This document shows positions 42,026-49,614 of a stretch of 64,000 nt of DNA, piece after piece. Under the pieces are notes generated by a model. It had not been told where the DNA came from and did no database searches. It was given only the letters and a program-made list of their open reading frames with translations. Numbering within the stretch: position 1 is the first letter of the stretch; every line of letters starts with the position of its first letter. The DNA is from JAITVM01 sp031551135. GTDB lineage: Bacteria > Bacillota > Clostridia > Lachnospirales > JAITVM01. Location: positions 62,001-126,000 of the forward strand of contig JAVBOA010000004.1 in assembly GCA_031551135.1 (NCBI GenBank), written 5' to 3'. The translations under genes were made by a program, and so were the position numbers.

Positions 42026-43468
42026 GTGTTAAACACTATATTTAAAAAACAATTCTTTTATTTTATGGGCACCCTAATCATAAGTTTTTTATTGCTTGGA
42101 ATGTCTTTGGGGCAGGCGTTTAAAACTTTTTTTGAGCATGAAAAACGAAAAACACTCACAAATCAAGGAAAAAAAATTAATATTCTAATCCAAAATCAAA
42201 TCAACGATTATTATGACGGTGATATTTTCAATGATGCAGAATTTTTGAAAAAATTAAAAAATGAGCAAGACAATATGTACAAGTACTTAAATATTGATTC
42301 TGTTATTGTTGATAAAGATTTTGTAATTATAAATGCATCCTCAGGTGTTATAAAATCATTAGATGCTAATGTTAAAATTCCTCCGATACCTGAAATGAAA
42401 GACGGAGTTCCAAAGCTGATTATGGGGAATTTAGGCGGTTTGTTCAGAGAAGACCAGATTACGGTCGGCTCACCGATTATGATTGGTAATAAATTTTTCG
42501 GAGCGACTTTAATGAATTCTTCTGTTCCTGAACTGGATAAATCTGTGACCGAAATAACAAAAGTTACTACACTTTTATTATTTGCGTCGGGCGCAATGGC
42601 ATTCGCTTTGATATATATGTCTTCGCGCTCAATTTCCAAGCCGATTCGCAAAATGAATGAGATTGTGAAAGAAATTTCCGGCGGTGATTTTGAGAAAAGA
42701 GTAAATATTGAAACAGAAGACGAAGTCGGACAATTGGCTATTTCTATAAACTCCATGGCTGAATCTTTGCAGAAACAAGAAGTTCAAAGACGTAATTTTG
42801 TTGCGAATATGTCTCATGACCTGCGCTCACCGCTGACTTCTATGGGAGGCTTTTTGCAGGCGATTTTGGACGGAACAATACCAAAAGAAGCACACGAAAA
42901 ATACATTCGGATTATTTTGGAAGAAACAAACAGACTTTCCAAACTTGCAAACGATATTTTGGACATAAATAAACTGCAGGTTGTTGATTTGGAATGTTCT
43001 GTTTTTGATATAAACGAGGTTATTCGAAAAACTGTTATACAATTGGAAAATCGAATTTTGGAAAAAAACATTGATTTTAAAGTGGAATTTGCGGATGATA
43101 AATATATGGTAAATGCCGACGAAGAAAAAATACACCGCGTGATTTATAATTTACTTGATAATGCTTTGAAATTTACAGAAGAAAAAGGTATTATATGTAT
43201 TTCTACATATAAAAAAGACAAAAAAGTATACATCAGCGTAAAGGATAGCGGCATTGGGATAAATGAAGATCAAGCTAAACATGTTTTCGACAGGTTTTAT
43301 AAAGCGGATTCGTCGCGCGGCAAAGACAAAGTCGGCAGCGGCCTCGGACTTTCTATTACACGTGAATTTATAAAAGCTCATGGCGAAAATATTGTGCTTA
43401 ATTCAAAAATAAATGAAGGCTCGGAATTTATTTTCAGCCTTCCTATGGTTGTCGATACTATAAAATAA
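42026..43468 (+). CDS. sensor histidine kinase
   Basis: The 480 residues read as membrane helix 1 (about 8-28), an extracellular sensor domain (~30-180), helix 2 (181-199), HAMP (200-252), HisKA with His 264 in NMSHDLRSPLTSMGGF, and the HATPase domain (VIYNLLDNALKF, VKDSGIGI, DKVGSGLGLSIT). The start is GTG 42026 behind CGGAGGG. It is the partner of the response regulator upstream. Copy 9 of the repeat follows the stop codon. Confidence 0.93.
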   Translation: MLNTIFKKQFFYFMGTLIISFLLLGMSLGQAFKTFFEHEKRKTLTNQGKKINILIQNQINDYYDGDIFNDAEFLKKLKNEQDNMYKYLNIDSVIVDKDFVIINASSGVIKSLDANVKIPPIPEMKDGVPKLIMGNLGGLFREDQITVGSPIMIGNKFFGATLMNSSVPELDKSVTEITKVTTLLLFASGAMAFALIYMSSRSISKPIRKMNEIVKEISGGDFEKRVNIETEDEVGQLAISINSMAESLQKQEVQRRNFVANMSHDLRSPLTSMGGFLQAILDGTIPKEAHEKYIRIILEETNRLSKLANDILDINKLQVVDLECSVFDINEVIRKTVIQLENRILEKNIDFKVEFADDKYMVNADEEKIHRVIYNLLDNALKFTEEKGIICISTYKKDKKVYISVKDSGIGINEDQAKHVFDRFYKADSSRGKDKVGSGLGLSITREFIKAHGENIVLNSKINEGSEFIFSLPMVVDTIK

Positions 43469-43469
43469 T

Positions 43470-43587
43470 ACATACTATTTTCATTTTGATAAGTAGAAAA
43501 AAATTTTTCACAGCGGAGCGTTTCGCGCAATGTTTCTAGCGCGAAATGAAATATTTTTTTCTATCCTTTATATTGAAAATAGTATCA
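43470..43587. repeat. MITE-like repeat copy 9, full length
   Basis: The 112-bp element (43473-43584) is in the same orientation as copy 2 and almost identical in sequence. The flanks are ACA and TCA, so this copy lacks a clean target duplication. Confidence 0.85.
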
Positions 43588-43942
43588 GACCTATTTCATA
43601 AATTCTTTAAAAATTTTTCATTTTAATTCAAAAAAAAATCACAAATCATTCACTTAACGAGATTATAATATTTTTATGATAACGAACCAACATGATTCCT
43701 AAATCCTAAAAATATTATATAGCGGTTTGATTTTTTACTGACTATTATGTTTTATTTTAAAGTCATATAAAATCAAGAAAAATCAAACTGCACTACAATC
43801 AATGTATTGTTAAAATATTATATAAGTAGATATAAACACAACCGGATTATAAAACGGTTGAGGGGGATTTCGGAAGTTACTTTTTCGCAATAGGAGATTG
43901 TTTCGAGCCGAAAAAATAAGCATAGTTTGGGGGTATTATCAT
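43588..43942. other. leader region of the first htrA gene
   Basis: It contains an inverted repeat TAGCGGTTTGATTTTT (43720-43735) with AAAAATCAAACTGCA (43778-43792), related to 41965-42006. The rest is AT-rich. No sigma or CssR-like box was recognised. A GGGGGT ribosome binding site ends the region. Confidence 0.45.
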
Positions 43943-45175
43943 ATGCATATACCAAAAGAAGAATACTATGATTATCAAGAAGATGAGTTTGAACCGAAAA
44001 CTAAAGGAAATAATATTTTTAAAATTTTGGCAATAATTTTTATTTTTACTATATCCTTGGCAGCAGTTTTTGGAATAGGATACGGTTTGGGAATAAAAGG
44101 CAATCCTCAAATCGCCGGTTCGCTTATAAAAAACGGAAGCGATATTACTTTGCTTAGTGCAGAGGTAGAAAATAATACCGAAACTAAGAAGTCGGCGATT
44201 GACGTTATTAAACAGGTTTCCAACTCTGTAGTCAGTATAACATCGAATGTAATTAAAAAAACTAAAGAAGGTTCACACCCGACTATAAATGCCGGTTCCG
44301 GCATAATTATAAATGAGGATGATAAAAAAATATATATAGTAACAAACGACCATGTTATCAGCGATGCTACGTCTTTGACAATTTCGCTTGATGACAGCAT
44401 ACAGGTTGAGGCGGAAGTTATAGGACGGGAATCTTTATCGGATTTGGCCGTGATTTCTGTTTTAAAATCGAACCTCGATTCCAAAGGCGTTAAAAATTAT
44501 CTGATAGCGGATTTTGCCGATACCACAAATTTAAAAGTCGGTGAAGAAGTTATTGCTATCGGTAATGCTGCAGGCGAGGGAAAAAGCGCAACAAAAGGAA
44601 TAATTTCCGCATTAAATAAAACTATACAGGTTGACGGAAAATCGCTCAGCGTTATTCAAACAGATGCGGCTATAAATCCCGGCAACAGCGGCGGCGCACT
44701 TGTGGATTTGGATGGTCAGGTTATAGCGGTCAATACAGCTAAATATTCTAATGCCGGCAGAGAGTCCGGTGATAAAGTGGAGGGCATGGGCTACGCTATT
44801 CCGGCGAATGAGGTTTTGAAAATAATCAAACCGATTATCGAAGTTAAGAGCAAAAATCCAAATACTTCACAGGTTGCCGGCGGCACAAAAGCTTCATTGG
44901 GCGTTAGGACAAAAATTATTTCCGAAGACCAATATAATATCTTGGGAATGCCTGTAGGCCTTTATATAACAGATGTTTACGCCGCCAGTAATGCGGAAAT
45001 CGCCGGTTTAAGAGCCGGAGATATCATTGTAAGCTATAATGATATTCAAATAGAGACGATGGACGATTTAGTGGAGGTTTTGGATAATACCAGAGTCGGA
45101 CAAAGCGCTGAAATCGGAATATACCGAAATGGTCAATTAAAAAATATAACTGTTAATTTTAGTGTTGCATCTTAA
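43943..45175 (+). CDS. HtrA/DegP-like membrane-anchored serine protease
   Basis: The 410 residues comprise a short cytoplasmic N-terminus, one membrane helix (~27-50), a trypsin-like domain with catalytic His 137 (TNDHVI), Asp 167 (LSDLAV) and Ser 249 (NPGNSGGA), and a PDZ domain (LRAGDIIVSYNDIQIETMDDL). Such proteases degrade misfolded extracytoplasmic proteins. ATG 43943 follows TGGGGGT; the frame opens at 43898 without a site. It lies after the two-component pair and before a second htrA. Confidence 0.93.
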   Translation: MHIPKEEYYDYQEDEFEPKTKGNNIFKILAIIFIFTISLAAVFGIGYGLGIKGNPQIAGSLIKNGSDITLLSAEVENNTETKKSAIDVIKQVSNSVVSITSNVIKKTKEGSHPTINAGSGIIINEDDKKIYIVTNDHVISDATSLTISLDDSIQVEAEVIGRESLSDLAVISVLKSNLDSKGVKNYLIADFADTTNLKVGEEVIAIGNAAGEGKSATKGIISALNKTIQVDGKSLSVIQTDAAINPGNSGGALVDLDGQVIAVNTAKYSNAGRESGDKVEGMGYAIPANEVLKIIKPIIEVKSKNPNTSQVAGGTKASLGVRTKIISEDQYNILGMPVGLYITDVYAASNAEIAGLRAGDIIVSYNDIQIETMDDLVEVLDNTRVGQSAEIGIYRNGQLKNITVNFSVAS

Positions 45176-45197
45176 AGCAATTTGTGAAAAAATAATA

Positions 45198-45314
45198 TAA
45201 TACTATTTCCCATTTAATTTGTAGAAAAAAATTTTCACAGCGAAGCGTTCCGTGCAATGCTTCAAGCACGGAATGAAATATTTTTTTCTATTCTTTAAAA
45301 GGGAAATGGTATAA
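45198..45314. repeat. MITE-like repeat copy 10, full length, diverged
   Basis: The 111-bp element (45201-45311) is flanked by TAA on both sides. The ends read TACTATTTCCC and GGGAAATGGTA. Changes in the inner stem are paired (CCGTGC/GCACGG in place of CGCGC/GCGCG), so the fold is kept. Confidence 0.9.
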
Positions 45315-45434
45315 GGTTTGTGATTTTTTAAAATGCTGTACGGCAATTTCAAAAACGTGAACAGAATTTTTTATGCGTATGTATAAAGAATATTCTGCTG
45401 ATAAAATTTTTTAAATAATTTTGAGGTGATTTTT

Positions 45435-46832
45435 ATGGATGAATTTGAAAAAATAGGGTCTGAAAGCGAATCAAAAACTGAAGAAAATCCAATAGTATTT
45501 ACAAAAGATATGAATACAGAATTTGATCATATGAATGAGATAAATTCTGAAAATATTGAAACTCCAATGGATGCCCCTGTTGAGCCTATATTTCCGGATA
45601 CTGAAAAAACTGTGGAAAGCGAAAATATCGAAACTCCTGCTCCGGAGAAAAAGAAAGACAAGAAATTTGCGAAAGCCATAGCCGTTGCGCTTATAGTAAG
45701 CCTTGTCGGCGGTAGTACAATCGGAATCGGATTCGGTGCAGGCAGTGAATTAGCTAAAAATTATTTAAAAAAATCAGGGAAATCAGATTTTTCATTCTCC
45801 GATTCGGCAAGCGGGCAAACTAATGCTACCGAAACTAATTCTGCCGGAAATGTCAGTGCGGAATTTTTAAGCGGCGGTTTATCCGGCATTGTTAAAAAAG
45901 TAAAACCTTCGGTTGTTTGTATAACAACTGTTTCTACAGCCTCTCAAGAATATTCTTTTTTCGGCAGTTCTGAGGATATTGAAGGAGCCGGCTCGGGAAT
46001 TATTTTTGAAGACGATGACGAGAAAGTTTATATAGTAACAAACGCTCATGTTATCACAGGCGCGAATTCGGTTGGTGTAGCAATAGGCGATTCCGAACCG
46101 GTAGAAGCGAAGCTTGTGGGCCGTGACACTGCCTCTGACCTTGCTGTAATATATGTAAAAAAAGCCGATTTAGAAAAAGTTGGTGTTACTGAAGTCACTA
46201 AAGCAAAATTTAGTGATAATGCCGGACTGGAAGTCGGAGACATGGTTCTTGCTATCGGAAATGCACTCGGCGAGGGAAATACATCTACATTCGGTATGAT
46301 AAGCGCTTTGGATAAAGATATTAGTGTTGAAGGCAAAGAGCTTAATGTAATCCAAACCGATGCCGCAATAAATTTTGGTAACAGCGGCGGCGCTTTAGTG
46401 AATTTAAAAGGTGAAGTAATTGGTATTAATACAGCAAAAATAAGCAAGGAATACGCCGAAGGTATGGGATATAGCATTAGTACAAAAATCGCTATGCCGA
46501 TAATCGAAGAGTTAATCAACGGCGAAGAAAAAGCGTTTTTGGGCATAAAAGGGCGTACTTTGGATGAAGAACTTGCTGCTCAATTTAATTTAGTTCCGGC
46601 CGGGGTATTTGTATATTCTGTAACCGACGGCGGCAGCGCAGCAAAAGCCGGAATTAAAGCGAACGATATAATTACATCGTTTAACGGAAAAACTATTTTT
46701 ACTATGGAAAGTCTTCAAGAAGTGATTAAAGGCTGTAAAGTTGGTCAAAGTGCTGAAGTGAAGATTTTGAGGAACGGCGAATCGATGACGATAAATGTAA
46801 CTCTGGAAGCTTATCCGGATACAGCGTTTTAA
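45435..46832 (+). CDS. second HtrA/DegP-like membrane-anchored serine protease
   Basis: The 465 residues have a long acidic N-terminal cytoplasmic part (~78), one membrane helix (~79-103), a protease domain with His 205 (TNAHVI), Asp 235 (ASDLAV) and Ser 317 (NFGNSGGA), and a PDZ domain (AKAGIKANDIITSFNGKTIFTMESL). The upstream gene encodes a close paralogue with the same layout but a short N-terminus, so this is likely a tandem duplication that diverged in its cytoplasmic part. ATG 45435 follows GAGGTG. Confidence 0.93.
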   Translation: MDEFEKIGSESESKTEENPIVFTKDMNTEFDHMNEINSENIETPMDAPVEPIFPDTEKTVESENIETPAPEKKKDKKFAKAIAVALIVSLVGGSTIGIGFGAGSELAKNYLKKSGKSDFSFSDSASGQTNATETNSAGNVSAEFLSGGLSGIVKKVKPSVVCITTVSTASQEYSFFGSSEDIEGAGSGIIFEDDDEKVYIVTNAHVITGANSVGVAIGDSEPVEAKLVGRDTASDLAVIYVKKADLEKVGVTEVTKAKFSDNAGLEVGDMVLAIGNALGEGNTSTFGMISALDKDISVEGKELNVIQTDAAINFGNSGGALVNLKGEVIGINTAKISKEYAEGMGYSISTKIAMPIIEELINGEEKAFLGIKGRTLDEELAAQFNLVPAGVFVYSVTDGGSAAKAGIKANDIITSFNGKTIFTMESLQEVIKGCKVGQSAEVKILRNGESMTINVTLEAYPDTAF

Positions 46833-46843
46833 AATATAAAAAT

Positions 46844-46883
46844 AAAAAATGGGGAAAGAATAAAATCTTTCCCCATTTTTTTG
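46844..46883. terminator. bidirectional terminator between htrA and spo0A
   Basis: AAAAATGGGGAAAGA pairs with TCTTTCCCCATTTTT around ATAAAA. There are T-runs on both strands. Confidence 0.9.
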
Positions 46884-46929
46884 TCGAAAAAAAATTCTTC
46901 GCTAAAGGTATAGGAAGAATTTCGTTGTT

Positions 46930-47706
46930 TTATTTTTGAACCTGCGTTCTGAGCTTTTCCACTACAGTCGAGATAAATGCGCCGTTTGTTGGTTTTTCAT
47001 CGGTCGGACCGGTATAATTAATCATTTCATAATAATACTGTCCTTTTCCTCTGCCCCAAGCAACTTCTAAGGCATGTCTTATATCGCGCTCAACCCTTGA
47101 TGAAGTGCTGCCGCATTCTTTCGCGATAGTCGGATAAAGCAATTTAGTAATTGATTCCAAAAGTTTATTATCTTCTAAACAAAGAGAGATTGCGATTTTT
47201 AAATAATTATAACCTTTTAAATTTATCGGTATCCCGACTTTTTGTAAAACATTAATAATATGGTCTTCTCTGCTCATTTTTGGAGCTGCTTCAAAAAAGA
47301 ATTCATTATCAAATGTTTTATTTTTAGTTGAATATAATTCAAAAATCCTTCTCGCCAAAATATCCATATTAAAAGGTTTTAATATAACGTAATCTGCGCC
47401 CAGCTCCAGAACTTGCCTTGTTATATTTTCCTGACCAACTGCGGTTAGCATAATAAAAATCGGCTTTTCTTTCAGCGCTTGCTCCCGCACATTCTCCAAA
47501 ATACTTATTCCGTCGCGCTCCGGCAGCAAGATATCCAAAATAACAACATCCGGCGAATTTTCAAAAATCGTTTTCAGGCCGGTTTCACCGTCATAGCAAA
47601 GCGCAACTATCTCAAACTTTCCTAAACGATCCAAGTAATTCGCAATTGATTTACACATTTCCGCATTATCATCAATAATAGCAACTTTTATTTTATTTTC
47701 TGAAAT
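46930..47706 (-). CDS. spo0A: sporulation master regulator Spo0A, probable AUU start
   Basis: The receiver domain has phosphoacceptor Asp 58 (VVILDILLPERDG), Asp 12-13, and the LTAVGQ and ILKPF blocks. The C-terminal DNA-binding domain has the recognition helix SSRVERDIRHALEVAWGRG, characteristic of Spo0A. By homology the protein should start just before KIKVAIIDD. There is no ATG, GTG or TTG there, but AAGGAGGG (47713-47720) is followed by three ATT codons, the third of which (47706-47704) has a spacing of seven bases. I therefore place the start at ATT, giving 258 residues (Bacillus 267). The open frame upstream runs through a mobile repeat and is not Spo0A-like. The gene follows spoIVB, the conserved order. 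Confidence 0.88.
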   Translation of the reverse strand: MSENKIKVAIIDDNAEMCKSIANYLDRLGKFEIVALCYDGETGLKTIFENSPDVVILDILLPERDGISILENVREQALKEKPIFIMLTAVGQENITRQVLELGADYVILKPFNMDILARRIFELYSTKNKTFDNEFFFEAAPKMSREDHIINVLQKVGIPINLKGYNYLKIAISLCLEDNKLLESITKLLYPTIAKECGSTSSRVERDIRHALEVAWGRGKGQYYYEMINYTGPTDEKPTNGAFISTVVEKLRTQVQK

Positions 47707-47712
47707 AATAAT

Positions 47713-47720
47713 CCCTCCTT
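47713..47720 (-). promoter_or_regulatory. ribosome binding site that decides the spo0A start
   Basis: AAGGAGGG (minus strand) is a near-perfect Shine-Dalgarno. The only codons at a normal distance are ATT codons. This supports a non-canonical AUU start. Confidence 0.75.
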
Positions 47721-47726
47721 GATTGC

Positions 47727-47782
47727 TTATACTATTTCCATTCAAAAGAAAAGAATATTTCATCCGCATGGAATTAGTATCA
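47727..47782. repeat. MITE-like repeat copy 11, shortened (50 bp), in the spo0A leader
   Basis: The element (47730-47779) runs from TACTATTTCC to GGAATTAGTA. The flanks are TTA and TCA. It ends 7 bases before the spo0A ribosome binding site, so it is transcribed in the spo0A leader. Confidence 0.75.
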
Positions 47783-47823
47783 GCTGCTTGCGCATCTTGT
47801 TCGACTACATCGAACTCACAATA
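47782..47823. repeat. truncated copy of the cloverleaf repeat
   Basis: On the minus strand it reads TGTGA, GTTCGA-TGTAG-TCGAAC, AA, then a short second hairpin, matching the 5' half of the element at 34606-34670. It abuts MITE copy 11, just as the full copy abuts MITE copy 7. Confidence 0.6.
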
Positions 47824-47874
47824 GACTTTGCTTATAATCTTATCATTAATTATAATATTATCAATATTCCGATT

Positions 47875-47944
47875 ATCGACAAACAAATGACAAAAAATAA
47901 CTTAACCATATTGCATAAAAATTTAATTTGGTTATATTGACGAA
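47875..47944. promoter_or_regulatory. possible 0A boxes upstream of spo0A
   Basis: TGACGAA (47938-47944, + strand) fits the TGNCGAA 0A box, and TGTCGAT (minus strand, 47875-47881) is a 6/7 match. Autoregulation of spo0A is known in Bacillus, but these short matches can occur by chance. Confidence 0.25.
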
Positions 47945-47945
47945 A

Positions 47946-48027
47946 GTAGTTTTTACACTCGTTCCGCTCGCTAGGCTTGGGGGAACAGTGTGAACTTTTT
48001 TTCTGCCCTTTATAGATGGAAATAGTA
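47946..48027. repeat. diverged MITE-related hairpin repeat (type R3)
   Basis: ACACT-C-GTTCC (47955-47965) pairs with GGAAC-AGTGT (47982-47991). The right part, with TTTTTTTCTGCCCTTTATAG and GGAAATAGTA, resembles the right end of the MITE. The core matches the hairpin at 57231-57280. Confidence 0.5.
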
Positions 48028-48071
48028 CGAATAAAAAATTATCAACGCCTTGTATACTATTAATCGACATC

Positions 48072-49352
48072 TTAAAGCTCCTGCTTTAACATATTTTCGA
48101 TAAAAATCCCATAACCTTTAGTCGGATCTTGAACAAAAACATGTGTGATGGCACCAATAACTTTGCCGTTTTGTATAATCGGGCTTCCGCTCATTCCCTG
48201 AACAATTCCGTTTGTTCGGGACAAAAGCTCGGGGTCTGTTATTTTTATAACCATTCCTTTCGAATCATCCTTTGTATATTTATTTACGGCATCTATATAA
48301 ATATCGTATTCTTTTACATATTCATCCTCGACATTCGTCAGTACTTTTGCAGGACCTTCATAAACTTCATTTTGCAGACCGATTTTCATTTTTTCATCAT
48401 TAAGCTCATCGACGTTTTCTTCGTCTATAACGCCGTAAATTCCAAGCGGACTGTTTTGATTTATCAAACCAATAATTTCGTCATCAATAATTTTTCCGGA
48501 AAGCTCGCCGGGAACACCTTTTTTTCCTTTTATAACGCTCCCGATTGTCGCTTTAAAAATTTTACCGTTTTTTATATCCATAATCTGTTTTGTATCAACA
48601 TCTACAATACCATGACCCAAAGCTCCGAAAACCCTTGATTCGGGATGATAATATGTAAGTGTTCCGATACCTTTGGTTTTATCCCGAACATGTACTCCGA
48701 TTTTTCGTTTTCCGTCTCTTTTTGCGATTTCAGGGAGTATTTTTAAATTTAATATTTGTTCGTCCCGTTTTACCTCCAGTGTAACTTCGCCTTCGCTTTT
48801 TTCTACAGCATCTTTTAAATCAAAACGGTCTATGAGTTCATTTCCGTTTAATTTGATTATCGAATCGCCTGTTTTTAAAATATTATCAGATGGACTTACA
48901 GCTTTGTTTTCGTTATTCGTTAAATAATCCGTTGCTAAAACTAAAATCCCCTGCGTATTAATTTCAACTCCGATAGATGCGCCGCAAGGAACTAATTCGA
49001 CTCCGTCTCCGGGCAAAAAATCCAGAGTTACATCTTTTATATCAACGCCGAAAGCGTTTAAAGTCATGTTCGCGCTGCCGGCTTCTTCCGCATAAAGCTC
49101 ATTGTTTTCGTATAAATTTATTTCAAAATTTGTGTCGACGGGTTCTGAATTTATTTTTAAAACGCTGACCGTTTCCGGCTCAATATGCGCCTTAATCGGC
49201 AATTTAAAATCAAAATATTGCTTTTCGCCTTCTATTAATTTTATATTTTTGGGAAAAACAATTATCGCTGTAATAAAATAAGCTGTTAAAAAGCATAATA
49301 ATAACAAGAATAAATTTTTAATAAATTTTTTACATATATTATTATATTGCAT
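48072..49352 (-). CDS. spoIVB: SpoIVB peptidase (S55 family)
   Basis: This forespore-secreted protease triggers pro-sigma-K processing by cleaving SpoIVFA. Length is 426, the same as in Bacillus. An N-terminal membrane anchor (LFLLLLCFLTAYFITAIIVF) and a PDZ domain (GDSIIKLNGNELIDRFDLKDAV) are followed by the S55 protease domain with His 247 (FGALGHGI), Asp 373 (ITDPELL) and Ser 388 (GMSGSPI). ATG 49352 follows AGGAAGTG. It lies directly upstream of spo0A, a conserved pair. Confidence 0.95.
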   Translation of the reverse strand: MQYNNICKKFIKNLFLLLLCFLTAYFITAIIVFPKNIKLIEGEKQYFDFKLPIKAHIEPETVSVLKINSEPVDTNFEINLYENNELYAEEAGSANMTLNAFGVDIKDVTLDFLPGDGVELVPCGASIGVEINTQGILVLATDYLTNNENKAVSPSDNILKTGDSIIKLNGNELIDRFDLKDAVEKSEGEVTLEVKRDEQILNLKILPEIAKRDGKRKIGVHVRDKTKGIGTLTYYHPESRVFGALGHGIVDVDTKQIMDIKNGKIFKATIGSVIKGKKGVPGELSGKIIDDEIIGLINQNSPLGIYGVIDEENVDELNDEKMKIGLQNEVYEGPAKVLTNVEDEYVKEYDIYIDAVNKYTKDDSKGMVIKITDPELLSRTNGIVQGMSGSPIIQNGKVIGAITHVFVQDPTKGYGIFIENMLKQEL

Positions 49353-49426
49353 ATTTTCACTTCCTAAAGAAAAATTTTTGAGGTATGGAAAAACTTTATA
49401 TTGAAATTTTCAAAAGCAGATTGATT

Positions 49427-49468
49427 TGATACTATTTTTTTCTATCCTTAATATTGAAAATAGTATGA
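49427..49468. repeat. MITE-like repeat copy 12 (36-bp deletion form)
   Basis: The element (49430-49465) is flanked by TGA on both sides. It has the same deletion junction as copy 6. Confidence 0.8.
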
Positions 49469-49558
49469 ATAGCGATAAGCAGTGAATAATCAAGCGGCTA
49501 TAATATTAAATTAACCTTTTTGAAATAGTCTTATACTAGATAATTTTGAAAAAATAAA

Positions 49559-49583
49559 AAAACCTCAATATTTATGAGGTTTT
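49559..49583 (-). terminator. terminator after recN
   Basis: On the minus strand AAAACCTCA pairs with TGAGGTTTT, followed by TTTA. It lies 32 bases past the recN stop and may separate it from spoIVB. Confidence 0.75.
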
Positions 49584-49614
49584 CAAAATTTTACTTTATG
49601 CTTATTGGAAAAAT

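Noticed and set aside
46046..46546. 166-codon ORF opposite the second htrA
   Set aside because: Shadow of the protease domain in another frame; low-complexity translation.
47707..47886. 60-codon N-terminal extension of spo0A to an ATG far upstream
   Set aside because: It runs through a mobile repeat, has no Spo0A similarity and ignores the perfect ribosome binding site at 47713-47720.
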